Assembly: GCF_905220415.1 (NCBI RefSeq)
Contig: NC_059551.1
Location: forward strand, 1,188,001 to 1,252,000
Direction: 5' to 3'
DNA length: 64,000 bases
Source: Colias croceus
Lineage: Eukaryota > Arthropoda > Insecta > Lepidoptera > Pieridae
Numbering within the stretch: the first letter of the stretch is position 1; every line of letters begins with the position of its first letter. The translations under genes were made by a program, and so were the position numbers. Positions 31,853 through 43,638 of the stretch are shown here, piece by piece. A model generated the notes under the pieces. It saw nothing but the letters and a program-made list of their open reading frames with translations, was not told the DNA's origin and did not search any database.

Positions 31853-32306
31853 AATACTTTTTAGTGTATTTTTCAACACGAATCAAACGAGCCCAAACTC
31901 GATAAAGTTGAGTCAATATATTACTGAGTTCCTATGGCCACCTTCCGATTCCATCATCAGATCAGCTCCATGTCATGATAATGTTTCATCGCTATCCAAT
32001 TTACATTCGTATACAAAATTTCAGCTCAATCGGTTACCGGGAAGTGAATCAAAGTTACTTGCTACATTGAAATTAAGTCATCGAGTACAGACAAAAATGC
32101 TCATAAAATAAAAACTACTAGGCCTAGCCGAATAAAATTTTTATGGGACCAATTCGACACCATCCCGCATCGAACAAAAAAAGAATCACGTAAATCGGTT
32201 CAGAAACCTCGGAGTAATCGGTGTACATACATAAAAAAAAAAAAAAAAAAAAAAAAATATACCGGCCGAATTGATAACCTCCTCCTTTTTTTGAAGTCGG
32301 TTAAAA
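31570..32306 (+). mobile_element. AACCGACTTC-TIR element, long form, copy 3
   Basis: Left end AACTGCGTTAAAAACAACCG and right end TTTTTTTGAAGTCGGTT match the short copies. This copy has about 480 bp more: a fold-back (31564-31852) and a middle segment (31853-32090) with CAACTTTATCGAGTTTGGGC-complement sequence. Short copies may be deletion derivatives of a form like this. Confidence 0.75.
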
Positions 32307-33072
32307 AACAGCGTAATTAATACATACCTACTTACTAACGCATTATCACCAATACAGTTGTTATCTCTTTCACTCTCACGCACGAGACATAATACATGTC
32401 TCACTCATGTACTTCGTAATAACAACTGCCGATTAAAATATAAAAAGAACGTCCAGCCACGACGCTGAATGGTGCGTGACTAAGTGAAACTCGGGCACTT
32501 ACCTGAGTTTTTTCTTGCCAAAATAGAGAGTGGGTAACGTATCTAGCTTTTTTATATAATATCATAGAATGAAACATATTATGTTGATAAATAAGTTTCT
32601 AAAGAAACGTCCATTCTACGAAAATCTATTTCTTTCTCCGTAAGTACAAATACTAAAAGCTGAAATATGTAAAAAATTCTTCCAAATATTTTACACAAAT
32701 GTTACATATAACGTAATACATTTCAATTCAGCCAAACATAGCCAAACATAAAATCAAATACATGAACCCATAAAAGCAATACGTTTGAAAATATTAAAAT
32801 CGCAGATACACAGAAACTCATATGAAAATTGGATATTATTTAATGTTCCTATATGATCCAGTGCATCTCGATATGAATTTTACTTGTATATGAATGATGT
32901 GATGTTATAGAACGGAGTTTTCATATCGTACCGGATTTTAATGATATTGAAAGTTGTGTAAGCTATACTTGTAAACACATACGAGCATAGATACGAATAC
33001 CCGAATATGTGAGACGTTCTTAATGTTAAAAAATATACACATACAGATTCAAAATAATATAAACAGATTATA
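32307..33072. other. Unassigned AT-rich spacer
   Basis: No repeat or gene recognised. Confidence 0.5.
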
Positions 33073-33513
33073 AGGTCAACTCACACCAAAAGAGCGGCGA
33101 AGCGCAGCGCAGCGCGGCGAAGCGCGGAGTAGCGGATGCCCGCGACTTCTCGAGCATTCCAGCGACTTCTCGAGCAGTCGCGGGAATCCGCGCGCCTTCC
33201 CGCGATGAATTCACGGGTCGCTCTTTGCGCAGTTCGAATGCTCGCGCGCACAGACGCGTGCGGGGAGCGGGCGCGAGGGGCGGGATATTGCCAGCGGCCG
33301 CTCGCGAATGCTCGAGCATTCTCTGGAATTCCCGCGACTTCCCGCGCAGTCGCACGGTCCGTCGGGCATCCGCGGGCATCCGCGCGACTCGTTCGAGCTT
33401 CTCATGCGATAATGAGTATTATAGTAATAAAAAATAAAGTTAAAATTCATATGACACGGAAACTGCGCTCCGCTTCGCCGCGCTTCGACGCTCTTTTGGT
33501 GTGAGTTGACCCT
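33073..33513. mobile_element. GC-rich TIR element
   Basis: Inverted ends GGTCAACTCACACCAAAAGA-GCG (left) and CGCTCTTTTGGTGTGAGTTG-ACC (right), continuing into GAAGCGC-rich sequence. GC content is far above the surroundings. Internal self-similar phrases (CGCGACTTCTCGAGCA, CGCGACTTCCCGCGCAG) recur in both orientations. Several open frames on both strands come from the lack of AT-rich stops, not from coding. Confidence 0.75.
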
Positions 33514-36448
33514 TAAAAGTGCGCTCAGTGCGCTACCGCGACCGGTGTAAACCGGTCTAAAAGATGTCTAAGATATTTTTAATGGAAGTTATTTTTATTG
33601 ACGTGTTATGTTCTTTGCATATCTCAAACAAGACAGTATGAATATAATATATGTTTAGAATGGCATGCCATGAGTAAACTATGTTTCATACCATTCTTTA
33701 CATTTAACTTTTAAGTAAAGAAAAAATTAAGACAATGTAATTTGTGTAATTTAGATGTCGCTACATTTATTATTTCCGGTTATAGAATTTAATTTAGAAA
33801 ATAATTAAAGCAACACATCTTTTCCACATCCACGAGCATAAAGCGTGTCCCCGCGTATAATATGCAATATAATATTACTATTATGTATAATCCTTCGGCA
33901 TGTTTGCGCAAAAAATTAACGTATTCTAAACGACCTCGGGTTCCCGTGAAAGGGAAATGGGGCACATGTGGATTTTCTATTTGAATTGAATAAGATTTTT
34001 TGGCTCTAAATGCACTGGATAGATCCTGTTTGCAGTGGACTTTCAGTTTTAGTTTTAAGGGATTTTTTAGGAACTAGCTTTAGAAGGCATATAAAAATGT
34101 TTGCGCGTGTGATTAAAAAATGGTAACCGAAAAAAAAAAAAAATATTTTTCATGGTTTTGTTACGAAAACTAAAATAAGGTACCGCAGATTACTTAAAAC
34201 ATTTTCTTGAAGTAAATTCATATTAAGGAATAATTAACCGTATTTCACGGATATTATATGCGTTAAATTGTTTGTCCTTCTGTTTTTGAAGAATACCTAA
34301 CTTTTAAACAAAACACAGACATCGTCGTGGATAATTGCTAGTAAATATTTTGCATATTGAAACATGTATTTTACATTGACCTGTTTCAATCTGTTTGTTG
34401 AGATGTTTTAGACGGAGCCATGGTCATTCTCTTTGTACACTAAATTATATTCAATAGGCAGTGTTATTTTAAATTAGATATTCTGCTTTTTATGTTATTC
34501 AAGGTATGAGATGTATTATAATAAAAGTTTTTCTATATGTGTTTCTGTGTCAGGGTGTGAATACAGAAATACCTTTTAGAAATACAAAAAAAAGTTTTAT
34601 TATAATATCAAATAAATGGTATCACTATATTATGATTTTGTCTTTGTAATTCTCTTTTCAAACAAAAAAAATCACTTTTTTACCAAACGGACAAAAAAAA
34701 GAAATACAAAAAATCTCAATACAGAATAACTGCATTGAAAAAAGCGTTTCATTTTATTACTACATATTTTTTATTGAAAACCGGGGAGATTTCAGTCCAT
34801 TCAGCACAAAACAAAGACAAGCCGTGATATAGCGTAGTGCAGTCGATTGACAACGCTCTCAAAGCGGTGTCAACACGGCAACACCTAGCCGACGTTTGGC
34901 AGTGTTACCAACACAAGATTTTGTCAGGCAATTTCAGGAAAATGATTGTATTGTAGAACGCAATAAAGCTGCGTGATTGACACATATTATGACGTTAAAA
35001 TTTAAAGGTAGCTAGGTGGTAGTAATATTTGCTTGTTTTTGATAATGAGTTGAAATTAAGTTAATTTCGTATTTCACCTTTGATGTTATAACATTTTTGC
35101 ATTGTAAGAATTTATCTACTTACTGTGTATTGAGTAGGTATAACTAGATAGGTAGGAGTATTAAGACTGGTGATTTGAAAAAAAAAATGATTTTTTTTAT
35201 TTGCTTACACTTACTTATTCTTTCTGATAAATGATAATAAGTATATTACCTACTAGTAAAACTAGCCTGTCTGTTTTTTTGTATTATGTATTATCACGTC
35301 TATACCAAATTTCCAAAACCATATCTACCTATAAAACTGTTAAAATTTTTATAGCTCTCATTCTAATATTGTTCGACTTTATATCTCACTAAGAGCAACG
35401 ACCTGCATCCCGAAATATAGATAAAAGAAAATGAGCGGGAAATTTTCGATCATAGAAAACTGTAAAATATGAATTAGTTTCTTTCAAAAAGAGACTCTAT
35501 GTTATATGATATAGAATGGATTTTCCAATAGCGGAGTAACATATCATAGACAATATCATGTCTGGCTTGTAGCTTCGCATTGCATCTATGTAACCGATTT
35601 TGATGTTTACCGATACTGATTTCAAACGCTTTGATTGGTAACATTTGTTTGTGTTCAAATAATTCAAATAGTAGTGTTTATATAATTTATATTCATTTAT
35701 AAGTTACCTTTAACGTTAAAAACAAACTTGACAAGTATGTTAGGGGGAGTAAATCAAGGGAAAGATTGTATGATGTGCATGCAAGAGAAATCATGGTTCG
35801 TTGGGTAGTTTTTTCTTTTTCAATAAGTAAAATATTTTAGTGTAAATACATGGTAAATAACTAAATAGGTACCTATGAAATATAAATAATATGAAAACAT
35901 ACTAACTGCAGTCTGAAACTATCTTTGTTTGACTTGGTTAGCTAAAGATTTACGCTATGCTAAAGATAGATAGATATCCTATGCAATTTAAAAGGACACA
36001 AAAAAGGGACCTACTATGCTACAGCCAGAACAGATGCAAAAAAAAATAAATACAATCTTTCACTTACTACATAGCTACATACAAATTGTAGTAAAGTCTA
36101 CTACTTCAAAAATCATTCAACATTCAAATAACACTTCAAATAATTCATATGCAAAGTAACAAATATACCGCGAATTCATTTTAATTATCTCAAACAAGCT
36201 TTAATTCACCCATGAATGCGTTCTGAAGCAAAATTTTCAAATGCACGTCTTTTTGGTTCAAACACTGCGGCTTATTACTATTTTTTTTTAGTGCTCACTG
36301 AATTTTAAATGGGAAAAGTTCAATGTTCCGCTCTGCCAAATAAAATACGGCTGGCTGCCAACAAGTTACTCATAAAACGAATTAATTGCCTATTATGTTT
36401 GTATTATTTATCCGTTTATTGATGTTAGGTACTATATTATTATTGGTT
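33514..36448. other. Unassigned AT-rich spacer, 2.9 kb
   Basis: No repeat copy, RNA gene or frame that I can support. 34800-34930 is less AT-rich but has no identifiable feature. Confidence 0.45.
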
Positions 36449-36894
36449 TTAGGGCAGATTTTTTAATCCTCGGTTAAAACTTATTCATCGACAGTTTACA
36501 GGTGACATTTTAACCATTGAGATAATATTAATATGGAGCAGACACCACGAACAAAATCTGTGCGCCAAGCGAGGCGGCGCGGGGCGCGCGAATGACGGCT
36601 AGACAGTCATAGATTATGCGATGTCTTTGTACTTACTTAATATTTATTTTAGGTATAAACTGACTTTACTACGCGGGGCTAACAATATCTGGCATATAAT
36701 ATAGGATGATGTAAATAGTGACGTCATATGGAATAATTTAATTTTTTTCGTGTTTTAGGTTCAGTCAGGGCTATGGGAAGTTTTATTCCTTACAAATTGA
36801 GCCTTTTTTTAGAAAAAAAAATAATTTTTCCCTTTCTTCACGGCCCAGACATGGAAACCTTGAATAGAAAAAATATTAATTACTTATCTCTGAA

Positions 36895-37978
36895 CTAGCG
36901 GTCCGCCCCGGCTTCGCCCGTGGCACATATTTCGCAATAAAAAGTAGCCTATGTTCTTTCTCAGGGTCTTAAGATTGTCTGTGCCAAAGGAGAATGCCCA
37001 TGAAAGTATGGACCACAGTACAGTGTTGCGTCAATGCCAGAGTGGTTTTGGAGGGTTCTTCGATATTCAAAAGATTTTTACCAATTGATTTTTTTGTGAT
37101 AAAAACAGGGGTTTTCAAGATATTGAGAAAAATGTGAAATAACCTCAAAACTTAAATAACCCCGATTTAGTTAGGTTTATGTGTGATTTAGGTAACATTT
37201 TATCGTCCAAAGGTTATTTTTCGATTAACATATTTAATCTATGCGTAGAGCTTATGCTTTCAGACAAAGTCTATCTGTTCATCGGCTAGTGTAGGTAGGC
37301 ACCAGAAATCTTCCGGGACGGATTTCAAGAAAACCTAAATATATACTTAAAAAATGCCAATTGAGTTTTTATTCGGTTTACATGTTGTTGTTACTGTTGT
37401 TGTTTGAATCATTTTTTCACTACATATTCGAAGAAAGAAACAAATAAGAAATAACTGGTTACCTACCAAGCTATGTCATAATAATATTTTTTTTATATAT
37501 ACATATTTATATTATTTTACTTCACTATCTTTGTTAAAACAACCTACAGTGTATATAAACAATACCTTAAAGAGTGATTTTATGTTAATTGATTTTTTTT
37601 GTAATTCAATGAAAACAATAATCGATATTAATACATTTAGCTATTTACCATAGTAAATGTAATAAGTTACCGCTTGGTTACCGTGGTAACCGGTAATGGA
37701 CACTAAATCTATAATAACGGATCTAAACAATTACATGTCATATTAGATTTTACAAAACATTCCCTGTTCAAAATATATTTTCCGATGGTAAGAAGGCCTC
37801 TAAATTGCCGAGATTTTTTTTAATAGTATTGTTGTCTTGATGCATGAGAAAAACCAGTACCAAAAATGGGCATTCTCTTTTCATCAAAATCGGTCCAGTA
37901 GTTTATGAGCCTATTAATTACAATCAAACAAACAAACAAAGTTTTCCTCTTTATAATATTAGTGCAGATAAATAAATA
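36895..37978 (-). mobile_element. Helitron-like element split by a further insertion
   Basis: Minus-strand start TCTGCACTAATATTATAAAG at 37978 and end GGGCGAAGCCGGGGCGGACC-GCTAG at 36895, sitting between A and T. The two halves join at GTGCCAAA / TTTCATCAAAATCGG, a phrase continuous in this family, which shows that 36987-37877 was inserted. Confidence 0.75.
36987..37877. mobile_element. Short-TIR element nested in the Helitron
   Basis: GAGAATGCCCAT at the left and ATGGGCATTCTC at the right form an inverted repeat exactly at the break in the Helitron. The interior is AT-rich and non-coding, with GGTTACC-GT-GGTAACC near 37675. TSD not clear. Confidence 0.6.
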
Positions 37979-38603
37979 ATAATTCAATTACACGTTCAAG
38001 TCAGTAGCTTATACAATATCAATTAAAAACTTGATTAAAATCAATTAACAAAAAAAAAATGGTGATTGAGTAATTGATTTTCATATTTCATGATTTCACC
38101 TTTTTTCAATTAACAACCAGTCTATGCTTTTCTAAATATGTAAAATTATTATTTTATACTATAAAAATATACGCCAGCAAATATTACTAACAACACTTAT
38201 TTCATGCCCAATGTCATATCTTAAATTTTTAATCTATGACAAAATGTCGCCCGCCAAAAATTTTGCTCTAACTAAGTTTTAAAAATTATTATCTAGTTAC
38301 TTACTGATGAAAAGTTATTCCTTTGCACTTTTCCGTATTCTTTGTATTATTTGTGCAATATCGTAACACACACGTAGGCATATTTGATGCGTTTCACTTT
38401 AAAACAAATAAAAAATGAGCGTGACGTTTGCGCCAATGAGCGAGCAAGCGACTGAGTGCAGTTACGCCACATGACGTATGTTGAGTGGAACATAAGTGAT
38501 GTAGGCGGTATCGTCTCCATATTAATATTATCTCAATGCATTTTAACACGTGTAATACTTTCTTGGACGGGTAAGTTTTAACCAGGGATTGAAAAATCGG
38601 CCC

Positions 38604-39239
38604 TAAATTAAATAGGTTTAATAGAAGCGTATTTGTTTGAATGTAGGTATGTGTTTGTTTGTGTAATGAAGCGTGTATGTTATTAAAACAATGCCAATAC
38701 AAATAAATATTTTATTATTAGAACCAATTATTTAAATTGAGCTCGTAATAAATCGCTATCTGTATTATCTGTGCGAATATAAAGGAGTATTGGCGCGAAA
38801 ACGCAGCGCCGACGAATTTCAATATTCGAAGTACAAGTTTCTATATAAAAGGAAAAATACATAAACGTCAAATAAACCGCGATAGTATAAAACCTCGGAG
38901 TGGTTTCTATCCATTGACAATAAAATATTTTTATATTATTTCCTCGCCAGGGTTGCCCGTTTACGATCTCGGCGCGAGATACAAAATGGCGATATTTTCA
39001 ATGTGATAAAATTGGATGTGCAAATATATTCAAGTAAAGTGTTTATGTAGATTTATATGTATGAAAATATTAAATTTGGACGTGAAAGTAATGATAGAGT
39101 TCAATCAATATGTTTGTAAATTTAAAAATTATTCAAACTAAAATTCCTAATAAATTTTAATTTAAAGCATTTTACTTTTTAAAAATACATACTAAATATG
39201 TACAAGCAATGATTCCAGATGACATAAATTATCTAGTGT
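38604..39239. other. Unassigned spacer
   Basis: No repeat or gene recognised; 38780-38990 is somewhat richer in CpG. Confidence 0.5.
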
Positions 39240-39438
39240 AGAAAAAGTGTACACACGTAAGAAGTGAAACTTGTTTTTCAAAAAATAATTTACTATATGC
39301 AACTTTACAGAAATAAACTGTACGTCGAATCACGCGTGGTAGGAAGAAAAAGATGGCGCGTGACGGAAAAATGTCACGCGTAACGAAAAAATGTTACACT
39401 TAATTTTTTTCCAACCCTGATAAAGAAGTTTCACTTCA
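39240..39438 (+). mobile_element. GAAGTGAAAC-family TIR element, copy 3
   Basis: Matches copies 1 and 2 from GTGTACACACGTAAGAAGTG to the GAAGTTTCACTTC end, lacking the first arm of the 5' hairpin. Confidence 0.8.
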
Positions 39439-40417
39439 AAAATTCTTCTTTAAAAATGTGCTCTCTCAATTACGAACATGATAACAATATAACCTATCAA
39501 AGAACGGAATTCATCAGGCGTGAATGAAAATCTGTTTTTACTTAATTTTATCTAGACTTTTCATGGAGACTCAATATACGGACATTTTAATATTTATAAT
39601 AGCTAGCTTATAAACTATTAAAACTTTTATATACTTATACTTAGTCCGCGGCTTCACTTGCGTATATTTTATGGAATCTAAACAGTCGCTGCAATTTCAC
39701 CTCCAAGTTGCGTTTTCGTGACTTTAAGTAGCCATAGGTAGTTCTTTTAATGTACCTATCCTGCAGTGCATAAAAATCAGCTGTTTACCTGTTTTCTTGA
39801 AAACTGGTTAAGTAATAAGTATACAAAATATATAATATATGCTTTCGTATAATAATAAGGAGAGGCATTTATCAGCGAAGGGATGTAATTTTTTAATACC
39901 CAAATTTATTATTATGTCCTCATAAAATAATATGAAATAGGAAATAATTTTGTATCCACTAAAAACAATTAGTCGTGCTTAATCTTAATTGAGTATGTAG
40001 TATGTACAGGTAAAAATTAACAATTAATTATTTTCATCAACTATTAGTATTTTAAGTACTTAATGATTTTATACATTTTTTAACACGAATTTGCTTTGTA
40101 CTCATCTGTAGAGGTCAACAGCTGAACCACGTGCACGAAGAATATAATATTAAAGTTAATTACTAAAAAATTCAAGGCAATCAATACTCGTGGCCTTGAC
40201 ATACGGAACAATATACAAGCGGAAGTGCACATCAGATATGAACACAATAGAATATCAAAATGGCGGACATTTCTACACAGATAAAACAAGATAGATAGAA
40301 CGTCACCTTTGACGTTTGGTGTCACTTCCTGAAAAAAATGGAGACTGTTTCTGTCATAAAGAAATTCCATTTAATAAATTAGTCATCAATTTATACCAAT
40401 TTATACAATATTAAATA
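39439..40417. other. Spacer with one Helitron-like relic
   Basis: 39645-39790 starts AGTCCGCGGCTTCACTTGCG, like the complement of a Helitron end, but is otherwise decayed. Nothing else recognised. Confidence 0.4.
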
Positions 40418-40620
40418 CTAGCTGCTCCGCGCGGTTTCACCCCCGTGGCTCCACCCCTGTTGGTCGAAGCGTGATGATATATAGCCTATAACCTTCCTCG
40501 ATAAATGGGCTATCTAACAGTGAAAGAATTTTTCAAATCGGACCAGTAGTTCCAGAGATAAGCGCGTTCAAACAAACAAACAAACAAACAAACTCTTCAG
40601 CTTTATAATATTAGTATAGA
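40418..40620 (-). mobile_element. Helitron-like element, family HB, full length
   Basis: Minus-strand TCTATACTAATATTATAAAG start and GGGGGTGAAACCGCGCGGAG-CAGCTAG end, then T. A (TTTG)n expansion near the start. Confidence 0.8.
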
Positions 40621-41033
40621 TAGTATAGATTACTATGAAGATTTATAGGCTATCACGGTACTTTAATTTAATAGGTAATTATTTTGGTTTCAAACTCAGG
40701 AAATTTATCAACATTATTCTTATTAAAGTAGAATACATTTATAATAACATTTAAACGGTCGTATGGTTTCGTAATACTTTTAAATGTTTTCAATATGTAT
40801 GTAAATGATACAATGTATAAGAAAGTTCTACCATACTGTTTGATCGAATGGAAAATACAATTTTAGTATGAAAATGCTTTGATATTATTTTTTGCACAAA
40901 GAACTCGTAGGCAACGTGTAAGGAGTTTTGTATCATATAAATAAATAGAAGTACGTTATAATAATATTATGAATCATTATTCATTATTTTATTAATTATT
41001 ATGAATGGATTATTTTTGAATGGAAAGAGTTTT
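40621..41033. other. Unassigned AT-rich spacer
   Basis: No repeat or gene recognised. Confidence 0.5.
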
Positions 41034-41037
41034 TTAA

Positions 41038-43007
41038 CCCATTGAGCCCCAAGCGGCCCAATCGGTCCCAGACACAATAGATTTTCTATTGTGTCTGTGG
41101 TTCCGGGGCCTGAGTTATTTGTAAAATTAGGTAAAATTTTAGAAAATTCTTTCGTATCGGTGCTTAGTTATTTTTTATTATTGAATTATTTAAGTTTTAA
41201 ATACGTTTGAAATTAGCCCAATTTAGTGAATAGAGTTGAAGTTTATTAATGGCAAATAAAAGATTTTCTTAAGGCTGCGCTTCAGGTTAAATAAATTTAC
41301 TGAAAGATACTTTCTGCAAACAAGAAGTTGATTGATAAATTTAATAAAAAGGACATTTTTTAATAAGGTATTATGCCAAAGAATTTAAATTCCAGAGATT
41401 TGTAAAGTAACTATGTAAAAGTTTGTTTCAATTTTAATTTTAAAATGCAATTAAAATCAACAGAGAAAGCAAAATATTGGTAATTTTCCTCTATATTTAG
41501 TAAACTAGAGTCAACATTCAAATATATATGCATTATTCATTATTATGCTCCTAATTTGCGTAAGGCATTCTACTATATTATGTAGAGTTATGTAACAATA
41601 GACCGGACTTCACACTTATTCAATGTTTTGTAAACAAACTTGTTTTAATCAAATAACAAGGCAACAACGCTGAAATTGTAAAATAGTTGACCGATAAATT
41701 TCAATAATTTTAAATATGAAAGAAAAATTGTTAAGTAAAGTTCGTTACAACATGGGCTAGTAATATTAATAATTAATAAGTGTATTTCAGTGTAATTTCA
41801 TAAATATTAAATGAAAAATAACCTTTCATAGGTACTCATAAAATTGGTTATTTACCAACTTCTGTAACGGATATATGGTGTACCTAATGGATAAACATAC
41901 ATAGGTATCTTAGATGTCACAAAACGTCCTACTTTTTAAAAAATTCGAACTCAGTCGTATTTTATACACTAATGCGTGCTGAAATTCTTTCTTTCTCACG
42001 TACTTTTCCGACCGTTTATCTTTTAATTTCTTCAAAAGAATGTATGAATTGAATTGATTGAAAACTTCTGATATTTTTCCCAGATAATTAATAACAACAA
42101 TTAAATAAAGAGGAATGTATTAATAAATCTCGAGTGAAACGTCGTTAAAGTTTACATAACAATATCGAAAGATAAAACTTCATCTCAAAATTGTTATTAA
42201 ACTTGAGTAATTTAAGATTTAATATCAAACTTTGCGTGGAAGTCTGAGAATGTTTAACTATCTTATTAATTATAAATGTAACGCTCTGTCGTAAGGCTCA
42301 GTGTATTTTAGTCTCGTCAGATTTTTATTGACAATGGATTATATAAACTTTCTGCTGTTAAATAAATATAATATGATGAGTTCTATAGTTTTCTATAAGT
42401 ATTTTAAGTACAGGTAGGCTCCTACTTTCAAGAAAATAGCGATTATTTTTTTAGAAGGCGTCATAAACATTTAGAAAATAAAGACGTCATAAACAATACA
42501 TAACGTGACAATGCTGACTGTATATTATTCCAAAACGACGTGGTTACAATTAATCGTGTTTAAAATCGGTTAAAAATAATATAACCCGTGCTCTTTGGCG
42601 GTGGAGACCGCTTAACATCAAGTTGACACACTTGCTTGATTTACAGAAGCAATACAATTAACTTTATCTGCTAGGATATCTGCTTGTCACCTAAAGCAAA
42701 AAGAACTAGTGAATCTCCTTCAATAGTATGTATTGCAAATTCCTGCGTGACAAATGAGACATCGGAACAACAATACATGTCGGAAGTAGTCAACGGGTGC
42801 CAATGTCCTGGCCGTGATTGGTCGACATTGGAATGGTGCCAAATGTTATTTATCGCATTAACAGCTCTTCGATAAGTGAGCATTGAGGTTATGTAATATG
42901 ACAAGGTGATGCATTTATGTCGTTTAGTAACTCAGGCCCCGGAATCACAGACACAATAGAAAATCTATTGTGTCGTGTACCGATCGGGCCGCTTGGGGCT
43001 CAATGGG
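41038..43007. mobile_element. piggyBac-like non-autonomous element with palindrome-bearing TIRs
   Basis: Left end CCCATTGAGCCCCAAGCGGC and right end GCCGCTTGGGGCTCAATGGG are perfect inverted repeats flanked by TTAA (41034-41037, 43008-43011). The similarity continues about 80 bp inward and includes a self-complementary block, GACACAATAGA-TTT-TCTATTGTGTC, in each arm. The 1.97-kb length approaches that of autonomous piggyBac elements, but only short frames (about 60-77 codons near 42680-42900) exist and none is recognisable. Confidence 0.88.
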
Positions 43008-43011
43008 TTAA

Positions 43012-43537
43012 TATGTTTAGGGTCGTAAAGAGGTACCTAATAATGGTAGAAACCCGTCATATTTTTTGCTACCAACACAAAATTCGATCATTAAAAATGG
43101 CATATTGATCAGATGCTGGCCTTATCTCTATCACAAATAATAAAATACTCGGCACTAAGCGACCATTTTCCGGTATTTGTCTATACAAAAGAAAATATCG
43201 TTATATTTATACCTATGTTTAAAATATTATCTTGTTCGCTACAATAATGGCTGTATTCTTATTGGCCAATAAATCTCGCTGCATCCATAATTCAAAAGTA
43301 TTGCGCAGAACCTTCCGCTACATTATATTGAATGTGATGTCAATTCTTATAATAATCATTTTATGAATAAGTAATAAAATAATCATTAAAACCACGTGCA
43401 TTTATTTAACAACAATAATATTCTTAGTTATTATAAAATAATTTGCAATCGATAAAATAGTCACTAATGAATATTATAATTTTGTTACAGATACCAACAT
43501 AAACCAGCTCAACATAACATTGTAAGTACAAATTCCG
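43012..43537. other. Unassigned AT-rich spacer
   Basis: No repeat or gene recognised. Confidence 0.5.
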
Positions 43538-43638
43538 CTAGTAAGCTTTTGCGCGGCTTCGTCCGCGATTTCAGAGAAAAACCCGCATAGTTCCCGTTCC
43601 CGTGCGATTTCCGGGATAAAACCTATCCTATGTGTTAA

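Larger units (their letters stand above)
36515..38538. mobile_element. hAT-like element, CATTGAGATA family, long form
   Basis: Ends CATTGAGATAATATTAATAT and ATATTAATATTATCTCAATG, with GACACCACGAACAAAATCTG on the left as in the MITE copies. The repeated CATTTTAAC on both sides (36506-36514, 38539-38547) is the target duplication. The interior carries a Helitron-like element (36895-37978). No transposase frame. Confidence 0.8.
36452..38603. mobile_element. Harbinger-like MITE (GGGCCGATTTTTCAAT family) split by a 2-kb insertion
   Basis: Left half 36452-36514 (GGGCAGATTTTTTAATCC) and right half 38539-38603 (GGGATTGAAAAATCGGCCC) together match the uninterrupted copy at 47310-47482. They are separated by the hAT-like element at 36515-38538. 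Flanks are TTA on the left and TAA on the right. Confidence 0.75.

Noticed and set aside
33068..33504. Overlapping 70-122-codon frames on both strands in the GC island
   Set aside because: Lack of AT-rich stop codons in a GC-rich transposon explains them.
41038..41117. 80-bp palindrome-bearing repeat as a separate MITE (also 42935-43007)
   Set aside because: Only the outer side of each has TTAA and the two are exactly inverted, so they read better as the two ends of one element.
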